From the NCBI GenBank assembly GCA_001805165.1, contig MHEI01000004.1, positions 26,866 to 39,486 of the forward strand: 12,621 nucleotides of DNA, given 5' to 3'. The stretch comes from Nitrospirae bacterium RBG_16_43_11. Its GTDB lineage: Bacteria; Nitrospirota; 9FT-COMBO-42-15; HDB-SIOI813. A model generated the notes under the pieces. That model did no database searches and had not been told where the DNA came from. It saw only the letters and a program-made list of their open reading frames with translations. Within the stretch, counting starts at the first letter, position 1, and every line of letters starts with the position of its first letter. The position numbers and the translations under genes were made by a program. This document shows positions 6,675 through 12,621 of this stretch, in pieces.

Positions 6675-9113
6675 TCAACTACTCCTCTTACTCTTAACTA
6701 ACTCTTCTGCTACGGTTACAACATCACCAACGTCCTTACTGTATCCATCAACACATATCTCTTCAGCAAATCTCTTTGTCGTGACAGCACCGCCAATCAT
6801 AATTTTATACGGGAGCCCCTGTTCATGCACAGAGTCTCTTACAACCTTCATCTGCATCATCGTTGTAGTCATAAGGGCTGAGAGTCCGATAATGTCCGCA
6901 TTATGTTTGTTTGCAGCGCCAAGTATCTCCTCGCAGGATGCATTCTTGCCAATATCAATAACATCAAAACCAAAGTTTTTCAGCATCATACTGCATATAT
7001 TCTTACCCAAATCATGTATGTCCCCTTTTACAGTAGCCATAATTATTGTCCCCTTCTTTACTATCGCCGCCTTTTTTTCCAGGTAAGGCGTCAGAACATC
7101 TACACCTTTCTTCATAGTCTCAGCAGAAGCCACTAAATGTGGAATAAACTTTTTCCGTGCGGCAAACAGATTACCAAGATGCCTGATAGCAGGGGTCATT
7201 ATATTAAGAAATATATCCGATGGGTCTATCCCTTCTTCAATACCTGTGTGAACTAATGTAACAATGCTGTCTCTGTCGCCTTCAACAACTGCATCGAATA
7301 TCTTATCGCTTGTATTCTTGTCTGCTTTCACCACTTCTGTGGGGACAGAATTCAATTCTGTCCCCAATGTCCCCACAGGGGGATTAACTTCATGAAATGC
7401 AATATACCTCCGGCATCCGGCATCCCGGCCGGAAAAGAGGCTTGCAGCAAGAACAACATTATGCATATCAGTATCATACGGGTTAATAATGCCTGCATCA
7501 AGACCGGCCCCAATTGCCATTCCGAGAAACGTGTTGTGAATCAGCTTCCTGTTTGGAAGTCCGAAGGAGACATTGCTTACACCAAGTATTGTCGGACATC
7601 CGAGTTTTTCTTTAATGAGTCTTATAGTCTCCAGTGTCTGTGCAGAGGCATCCGGGGCCGCAGATACTGTAAGGGCAAGACAATCGAATATTATATTATC
7701 CTTTCGTATGCCAAAAGACATTGCCTTTTCCAGGATAACTTCTGCGATCTTCAACCTGTCAGCAGCCTTTTCCGGCAGATCATTCCCTGCCAGTAATGCA
7801 ATTACAGCAGCGCCGTATCTTTTTATTATAGGGAACAGTTTCTCCATGCGTTCAGGTTCTGCATTTACGCTATTCACAAGGGCCTTACCTGCATACACTT
7901 TGAGACCTTTCTCGATCGCCTCAGTACTCGAACTGTCAATAACAAGCGGTATATCCACTACAGTCTGAACAGACTCTACCCCACGCTGCATGTTTGAAGG
8001 CTCATCAGTCATAGGCACTCCGACATTAACGTCAAGCGCCATGGCATCTGCTTCATATTGTTTCCTCGCCTCGGATACGACAACATCCATCCTGCCTTCC
8101 CTGATAGCTTCAGCAAAAGCCTTCTTTCCTGTCGGATTTATCTTCTCTCCTATCTTAAGAAAAGGGTAACCACTGCCAACATAAACAGTCCTGGAGCGGC
8201 TTGCTATCTTGAGCCCATGTGATGCAGACCTTGCAGCCGGTCTCCTCCCTTTTATCTTTTTTGACAAGAGGTTTATATACTCAGGAGTTGTGCCGCAGCA
8301 CCCACCCAGTATATTTACACCTGATTCATAGAACTGCTCTGCATATGATGCAATTTCATCCGCACCGGCAGGGAATATGGTCTTGCCGCCTACATTTGTC
8401 GGCAGGCCTGCATTGGGTTGCGCACAAATAAAGGCATCAGTTGTCTTTGAAATCTTTTTAACAACACCAGTCATCTCTGCAGGCCCTGTGGAACAGTTAA
8501 CCCCAATGATATCAACACCCAGCCCTTCCAACACTGTTGCTGCTGTTTCCGGATCGCTGCCGGTATCTGTTAATCCATCCTGTGTAAATGTCATCAATGC
8601 CGCAACAGGAAGGCCTCTGCCGGCGCTCTTTGCCGCAACAACTGCCGCCCTTATTTCAATGAGATCAAACATCGTTTCAATAACTATCAGGTCACATCCT
8701 GAACCTGCCAGCACATCTATCTGCTGAGAGAAAACATTCACAGCATCATCAAAAGATAATTCGCCAAGTGGGTAAACTGTAGAACCACACGGCCCAACGT
8801 CTCCCGCCACAAACACCTTATCACCTGCAGCCTTCCGTGCAATCCTGACCGCTGCCTGATTGATCTCTTCCAACCTGTTTTCAGCATCATATTCAGCAAG
8901 ACGAAGGCGTGATGCACCGAACGTGTTGGTCAAAATAATATCGCTGCCTGCCTTAACATATTCCCTGTGGACATCCAGGATAACGTCAGGCCTTTCCATG
9001 TTCCATAAATCAGGTGCATAACCGGCAGGGAGGCCCTTGTTCTGCAGCATCACTCCCATCGAGCCGTCGAGCAATAAGACCTCATGTTTTAATCTTTGAA
9101 GCAAATTCCGCAT
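6675..9113 (-). CDS. metH: Cobalamin-dependent methionine synthase, short form without the reactivation domain
   Basis: The enzyme transfers a methyl group from 5-methyltetrahydrofolate through cobalamin to homocysteine, giving methionine. Domains in order are: homocysteine-binding zinc barrel (about 1-290) with ligands Cys207 (GVNCSTGP), Cys272 and Cys273 (GGCCGTTP); pterin-binding barrel (about 310-575) beginning GEKINPTG (322-329); cobalamin cap helices (about 598-680); and a Rossmann cobalamin domain with the axial-histidine motif GDIHDLG (697-703, His700). It ends at residue 812, where E. coli MetH (about 1,230 residues) continues into an AdoMet-binding activation domain. That domain is encoded separately just upstream at 9214-9861. 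Residues about 578-593, the linker between the pterin and cap domains, are encoded by a palindromic repeat insertion that keeps frame. GAAGGGGG about 5-6 nt before the ATG is an acceptable ribosome binding site. No cobalamin riboswitch is seen upstream. Confidence 0.96.
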   Translation of the reverse strand: MRNLLQRLKHEVLLLDGSMGVMLQNKGLPAGYAPDLWNMERPDVILDVHREYVKAGSDIILTNTFGASRLRLAEYDAENRLEEINQAAVRIARKAAGDKVFVAGDVGPCGSTVYPLGELSFDDAVNVFSQQIDVLAGSGCDLIVIETMFDLIEIRAAVVAAKSAGRGLPVAALMTFTQDGLTDTGSDPETAATVLEGLGVDIIGVNCSTGPAEMTGVVKKISKTTDAFICAQPNAGLPTNVGGKTIFPAGADEIASYAEQFYESGVNILGGCCGTTPEYINLLSKKIKGRRPAARSASHGLKIASRSRTVYVGSGYPFLKIGEKINPTGKKAFAEAIREGRMDVVVSEARKQYEADAMALDVNVGVPMTDEPSNMQRGVESVQTVVDIPLVIDSSSTEAIEKGLKVYAGKALVNSVNAEPERMEKLFPIIKRYGAAVIALLAGNDLPEKAADRLKIAEVILEKAMSFGIRKDNIIFDCLALTVSAAPDASAQTLETIRLIKEKLGCPTILGVSNVSFGLPNRKLIHNTFLGMAIGAGLDAGIINPYDTDMHNVVLAASLFSGRDAGCRRYIAFHEVNPPVGTLGTELNSVPTEVVKADKNTSDKIFDAVVEGDRDSIVTLVHTGIEEGIDPSDIFLNIMTPAIRHLGNLFAARKKFIPHLVASAETMKKGVDVLTPYLEKKAAIVKKGTIIMATVKGDIHDLGKNICSMMLKNFGFDVIDIGKNASCEEILGAANKHNADIIGLSALMTTTMMQMKVVRDSVHEQGLPYKIMIGGAVTTKRFAEEICVDGYSKDVGDVVTVAEELVKSKRSS
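7337..7378. repeat. GGGGACAGAATT palindrome inserted in frame in metH
   Basis: GGGGACAGAATT (7341-7352) and AATTCTGTCCCC (7354-7365) form a perfect 12-bp palindrome around one C. An outer pair, CTGTGGGGACA (7337-7347) and TGTCCCCACAG (7368-7378), offers a second, competing 11-bp stem. The structure resembles REP-like palindromes that carry GGGGACA/TGTCCCC ends. It lies in the metH interdomain linker, is read through without a stop (about residues 578-593), and adds a Thr/Leu/Asn/Pro-rich stretch unlike the flanking protein. Confidence 0.7.
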
Positions 9114-9131
9114 CCTATCCCCCTTCTAAGA

Positions 9132-9215
9132 AGCAATGAGTGGAAAGCAATGAGCAATGAGTACAAAAAACTATCTAATTTACACTCATTGCTCATTGCT
9201 TTCCTACTCATTGCT
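9132..9215. repeat. Long imperfect hairpin built from AGCAATGAG units between the two metH genes
   Basis: The left arm (9132-9162) and right arm (9184-9215) pair over 31 bp with a single extra T as a bulge and a 21-nt loop. Each arm contains three copies of a 7-10 nt unit based on AGCAATGAG(T). The right arm covers two bases of the reactivation-protein stop codon (9214-9216); metH starts 19 nt beyond the left arm. In the transcript it would form a stable stem between the two cistrons, possibly affecting their ratio or mRNA stability. There is no T-run right after it, so a simple terminator is less likely. Confidence 0.75.
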
Positions 9216-9861
9216 ATATTTTACGTTCCCATCCAATAACCGCCGAGACTGAAAATCTTGGCACCATTATGAAAGATTCAGTAATCGTTACCCCAATCTT
9301 CTCTGCCTCAGTCAGTCTCATAATCTCGCTTTGCGCTTCCAGCCCCCAGTCTCCATAACCGGCGGCATAACGAAATGTCGGCTCATAACCATTTTTTCTG
9401 ATATCTGTTTCAATAATATTCCCAACCTGCTCTGCCATATAATCTGCCATCCATGCTGAAACCCTGTCTAAATAATAAGCATCCGCAAGACTTGATTTAC
9501 CGGCCTCTTCAATCTTTTCTACAATATCTTTTCCGATTGTGCAAACCAGCAAAGTAGCATAATCACAATTTTTCAAAAGCCTCACCATATTCACTCCACG
9601 GAATACAGAATTGCTATCAGAGATAGTTACAATATCACCCGAAATCCCTTTAATCTCAAAAGTACGGTAACAGGCCCTGCCTCTTATGAGTGAGTACGCC
9701 GTATCAATAGTATTTTTAATACTACTTGCGATATGCCCCTCACGTAATTCCCCCAGTGTCTTTACCCCTGGTGGAAAACGAAGTTCTCTTAGCACCTTTT
9801 TCTCTTCAATTGTAAAAGGAATATTATTCAGAACAATAACATGATTACTGCTTTTTATCAT
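9214..9861 (-). CDS. Stand-alone methionine synthase reactivation (AdoMet-binding) domain protein
   Basis: The 215-residue product resembles the C-terminal activation domain of MetH, which remethylates oxidised cob(II)alamin with AdoMet and a reductant such as flavodoxin or ferredoxin. The clearest evidence is RYAAGY at 164-169: Arg164 and Tyr169 have the five-residue spacing of the AdoMet-contacting Arg1134/Tyr1139 pair in E. coli. It is followed by IGVTITESFIMVPRFSVS (189-206), matching the family's LTES..M.P..S pattern near the C-terminus. Separate proteins of this kind are known in Thermotoga (TM0269) and other anaerobes. The gene lies directly upstream of a metH that lacks this domain, which strongly supports the assignment. 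The ATG at 9861 has no obvious Shine-Dalgarno, and no other in-frame start exists before the upstream stop at 9889-9891. The stop codon is within the repeat hairpin at 9132-9215. Confidence 0.88.
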   Translation of the reverse strand: MIKSSNHVIVLNNIPFTIEEKKVLRELRFPPGVKTLGELREGHIASSIKNTIDTAYSLIRGRACYRTFEIKGISGDIVTISDSNSVFRGVNMVRLLKNCDYATLLVCTIGKDIVEKIEEAGKSSLADAYYLDRVSAWMADYMAEQVGNIIETDIRKNGYEPTFRYAAGYGDWGLEAQSEIMRLTEAEKIGVTITESFIMVPRFSVSAVIGWERKI

Positions 9862-9924
9862 GGCAGGGAATATATTATCACAAGGCTGCTACAAAGTGGA
9901 ACTCTAAAGATTTTGGGGATGAGG

Positions 9925-12045
9925 TTATATCTTGAACTTCTTTGCCTGCGAATCAAGCAACTCCGACTGTTTTGCAAGAAGATTTACTGCTGAGGCCATT
10001 TCTGAGGCTATATCAACATTACGCTGAGTAATACTGCGGATTTCTTCAATAAAATTGAGTATCTTCTGACTCTCCTTAGTCTGTTCATTCGATGAAATGA
10101 CGATTTCCTGGATTTTTGTGCTCACATTAGTCATCGCTTCCGCTATCTGGCTGCCCCCGCTTGCCTGCTCAGCAGTAGCCCTCCTTACCATTTTTGCAAT
10201 ATCACGAATTCTTTCAGTAGCCTCAACAATTACCTGTGTTCCTGAGTTCTGCTCCTGAGTCCCGTGAGCTATATGCTTTATCATTGCATTTATATTAGTG
10301 ATAGAGTCTGTAACTTCCTTCATACTTTTAGCTTGCTCAGCCGTTGAGGTTTCAATCAATTTTGCCATCTCTTTGGACTCTTCTGCACTCTTTAATATCT
10401 TTTGCAAAACAACATCAGATTCAATAGAGAGCCTGCTCCCCTCATCAACACTTCTTGAGACATCTTTGGTAAAGGTAACAGCATCCCCCACTTCCCGCTG
10501 GACATCTTCAATAAGTTGGGCAATCTCTTTAGTAGAAGCAGCAGTTTTTTCAGCCAGTTCCTTAATCTCATCAGCTACAACAGCAAATCCGCGCCCGTGC
10601 TCTCCTGATTGAGCTGCCAGTATGGCAGCGTTTAAGGCCAGAAGACCGGTCTGGTCTGTCACATCATCAATAATGGTCAGAATGCCTCCAATCTGGGCAG
10701 ACCTGCTGCCAAGTTCACTTATTACTTTTGACAATTTCTCCATTGTGGAACGGATGTTATCCATTCCCTCCATTGTCTTCCTGACAGAATGAAGTCCCAT
10801 CTTTGCGGCATCTTCACTGACCTTCTCCGATAACCTTGTTGATTTTATTGCAGTCTCCTCTACAGTACCGATAGATAAGTTAATCTCCTGAACTGTTAAC
10901 ACCGTCTTTTCTGCAGATTCTGCAAGGATGTCTGCATGATCAGCGATCTGCCTGATAGAAACCGACATCTCCATTATGGCCGAAGAGGTTTCCTCCACAG
11001 ATTCTTCAAGAATTCCGGTATGACCGGCGACCTCATTGATAGTCGTCTCCATTTCGAGAATCGAGGAAGATGTTGCGACAACTGCGGTAGACAGCGTATC
11101 AATGCTGTTAGCCACATCACGGATTGAAGTGTTTATGCCCTCTATAGAATTAGATATCTTTTCTATTGATTGCGATTGTTTTCTTGCACCTTCACTTACA
11201 TTATTCGAGCTCAGGCTAATGTTGTGTGAGGCTGAAACCACATGTTTTGATGCATCCTGAATACTCCTTAACATATCCTTTAGATTTAAAACCATCTTCT
11301 TAAACGCACTACCAAGTATACCTACTTCATCTTTTGACTTTACTTCAATAGACTGAGTAAAATCCCCTTCTGCTACGACAGTTACAGCCCCGGCCATATT
11401 CAAAATAGGTCTTACAAACAATTTTACAAATACCAAAGCTATTCCAATAGAAATCAGGGTAATAATACTCATAATCGAGACACTAACTATCAGAATGTTA
11501 TTTAATTCTGCCCGCAGTGAACTTAGTGAGACTCCTACTCTCGCCGCCCCGATTATTTCATTTCCACCATTGGGCTGAATTGAATTAATTCCTTTTTTTA
11601 CTACTGGAACAACTATGTCATAAAATGAATTGCCCTTTGAAAGGGTCCTAAGAGAAACAGCAGTCTCGTACGAGAGTTCACTACCTGCTGAAGCAATTGG
11701 TTGTACAATCTTTCTTACATGAAGAGGATCTTTGAAAGCTAATTCTCTTCCCTGACTGTCGTAAATAATGACATACGCTATGTCCTGGCGATTAATTACA
11801 CCGTTAATTAAAATTCCTAATATCTCAGAATCCTCCATGCTTATTCCAAAGATTGCGTTATAGGCTAAATCTTCCGCCAAAATCTCACCTTTTTCAACTA
11901 AGTTGGAGTGAAGCTGTTTCTCTGTCCTATGGATGAAAAAAAAGGCTGATACAGCTCCCATCAATAGAAACAGAACACTCAAAAGGAGGATAAACTTGAG
12001 ACGAATACTCTTTAGAAAATAATTATATATCTCTTTGATATTCAT
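9925..12045 (-). CDS. Methyl-accepting chemotaxis protein
   Basis: This is a transmembrane chemoreceptor expected to signal through CheW/CheA, neither of which is in view. Counting from the ATG at 12045 (706 residues), TM1 is at about 17-38, a periplasmic sensor at about 39-183, TM2 at 184-211 and HAMP at about 212-264 (VAEGDFTQSI, DEVGILGSAF). A long signalling coiled coil follows, with its conserved hairpin tip DQTGLLALNAAI at about 464-475, then GEHGRGFAVVADE (481-493). Three consecutive 28-residue units (four heptads each) recur at about 326-409. The sensor has the look of a CACHE/PAS-like domain (VIIYDSQGRELA), ligand unknown. There is no C-terminal CheR-binding pentapeptide. A longer frame opens with GTG at 12096, but the shorter start places TM1 normally and has GGAA about 8 nt upstream. 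The gene lies directly after an rRNA operon and its terminator. Confidence 0.93.
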   Translation of the reverse strand: MNIKEIYNYFLKSIRLKFILLLSVLFLLMGAVSAFFFIHRTEKQLHSNLVEKGEILAEDLAYNAIFGISMEDSEILGILINGVINRQDIAYVIIYDSQGRELAFKDPLHVRKIVQPIASAGSELSYETAVSLRTLSKGNSFYDIVVPVVKKGINSIQPNGGNEIIGAARVGVSLSSLRAELNNILIVSVSIMSIITLISIGIALVFVKLFVRPILNMAGAVTVVAEGDFTQSIEVKSKDEVGILGSAFKKMVLNLKDMLRSIQDASKHVVSASHNISLSSNNVSEGARKQSQSIEKISNSIEGINTSIRDVANSIDTLSTAVVATSSSILEMETTINEVAGHTGILEESVEETSSAIMEMSVSIRQIADHADILAESAEKTVLTVQEINLSIGTVEETAIKSTRLSEKVSEDAAKMGLHSVRKTMEGMDNIRSTMEKLSKVISELGSRSAQIGGILTIIDDVTDQTGLLALNAAILAAQSGEHGRGFAVVADEIKELAEKTAASTKEIAQLIEDVQREVGDAVTFTKDVSRSVDEGSRLSIESDVVLQKILKSAEESKEMAKLIETSTAEQAKSMKEVTDSITNINAMIKHIAHGTQEQNSGTQVIVEATERIRDIAKMVRRATAEQASGGSQIAEAMTNVSTKIQEIVISSNEQTKESQKILNFIEEIRSITQRNVDIASEMASAVNLLAKQSELLDSQAKKFKI

Positions 12046-12130
12046 AATAACATTCCAATAGCAGTGCATCAGATATCGGCCTGCATAACAGTACACTTAA
12101 GAAATCTCAGATTTGGGAGATGCGATGGTA

Positions 12131-12190
12131 AAAAAAAGGGGGACACTTCCCATATTTTAATTATAAAATATGGGAAGTGTCCCCCTTTTT
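12131..12190 (-). terminator. Strong intrinsic terminator of the rRNA operon, made of a GGGACACTTCC-family palindrome
   Basis: A perfect 22-bp inverted repeat (12138-12159 with 12164-12185, beginning GGGGGACACTTCCCATATT) encloses a 4-nt loop. A7 on one side and T5 on the other extend pairing to 27 bp and give a U-run in both directions. Reading on the - strand it begins about 9-14 nt after the 5S rRNA end and is followed by seven T. It therefore fits as the terminator of the 23S-5S transcript and should insulate the chemoreceptor gene. Its GGGACACTTCC core is shared with the hairpin at 1514-1557. Confidence 0.85.
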
Positions 12191-12198
12191 ACATTAAT

Positions 12199-12314
<116 letters not shown>

Positions 12315-12360
12315 AAACTTATTATCAAAGCAAATACCAAATATACCAAAGGCAAATATT

Positions 12361-12621
12361 AATGGTCAAGCCGCACGGCCTATTAGTACTGGTAAGCTTA
12401 ACACATTACTGTGCTTACACATCCAGCCTATCAACCTGGTAGTCTACCAGGGGCCTTTAGTCCGCTTGCGCAGAGGGATATCTAATCTTGGGGTGGGTTT
12501 CCCGCTTAGATGCCTTCAGCGGTTATCCCTTCCGGACATAACTACCCAGCGCTGCCACTGGCGTGACAACTGGCACATTAGAGGTCCGTCCATTCCGGTC
12601 CTCTCGTACTAGGAACAGCTC
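12361..12621 (-). rRNA. rrl: 23S ribosomal RNA, 3' end only
   Basis: The - strand reads into domain VI of 23S rRNA. The sarcin-ricin loop AGTACGAGAGGACC is at 12610-12597, followed by the conserved GGATAACCGCTGAAGGCATC, and the 3' end GGCTTGACCATT closes near 12361. The 5' part lies beyond the right edge. The 46-nt spacer to 5S (12315-12360) holds no tRNA. Confidence 0.97.

Noticed and set aside
8377..8727. A 116-codon + strand open frame opposite metH
   Set aside because: It is a shadow of the conserved homocysteine-binding domain, and its translation resembles no family I recognise.
9132..9215. Repeated AGCAATGAG units considered as a CRISPR array
   Set aside because: The units are 7-10 nt, palindromically arranged and lack uniform spacers; there are no cas genes.
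9862..9924. Possible promoter or cobalamin/SAM riboswitch ahead of the reactivation gene
   Set aside because: The 63-nt gap is too short for a cobalamin riboswitch. GATAAT is present on the - strand but has no convincing -35 partner.
10550..10660. Unusual chemoreceptor tip sequence (AAILAAQSGEHGRG instead of the enteric AAVEAARAGEQGRG)
   Set aside because: This variant is common in receptors of deltaproteobacterial and related groups, so it is not novel.
12315..12360. Possible tRNA in the 23S-5S spacer
   Set aside because: At 46 nt it is too short, and no cloverleaf or T-loop sequence is seen.

Overview
The window looks like a chromosomal segment from a free-living, probably anaerobic or microaerophilic Gram-negative bacterium. 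Nitrospirota or a deltaproteobacterial-type lineage (Desulfobacterota) fits best. The grounds are the sulfur genes, a short cobalamin-dependent methionine synthase with a separate reactivation protein, a chemoreceptor of the kind common in those groups, and short GGGGACA/TGTCCCC palindromes. This placement is inference; the 23S fragment at the right end (12361-12621) would settle it. Nothing resembles a prophage, plasmid, transposase or CRISPR array.

Layout. The + strand from 1 to 3681 carries sulfur and purine genes: the 3' part of a siroheme sulfite/nitrite reductase fused to a TusA-like sulfur-carrier domain, ATP sulfurylase (sat) and SAICAR synthetase (purC). All genes from 3736 to the right end lie on the - strand. 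Read in their own direction they are: 23S and 5S rRNA, a strong hairpin terminator, a methyl-accepting chemotaxis protein, a stand-alone MetH reactivation domain, a MetH lacking that domain, a TlpA/ResA-type thioredoxin, a Met-rich Spy/CpxP-like periplasmic protein, and an ABC1/UbiB kinase-like protein that converges on purC.

How the genes work together. Sat activates sulfate to APS, and the siroheme reductase probably reduces sulfite to sulfide for cysteine. An APS/PAPS reductase is not in view and may lie upstream. The two MetH polypeptides together should do what one E. coli MetH does: methylate homocysteine and reactivate oxidised cobalamin with AdoMet. The thioredoxin and Spy-like genes form a tight pair (20-nt gap) with a good sigma70-type promoter in front of the thioredoxin gene; ubiB follows after 12 nt. 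This suggests an envelope redox/metal-handling unit.

The least ordinary content is short dispersed-repeat DNA. A GGGACACTTCC family occurs at 1514-1557, as a half-site at 3727-3737 and at 12138-12185, where it forms the apparent rRNA terminator. A related GGGGACAGAATT palindrome sits in frame inside metH. A CTCTGCG-type repeat lies between the convergent purC and ubiB, and an unrelated AGCAATGAG hairpin separates the two metH genes. Two stop codons lie inside repeat sequence. Also notable are the non-standard start of purC and a possible internal start for a free TusA. I found no clear new multi-gene system.
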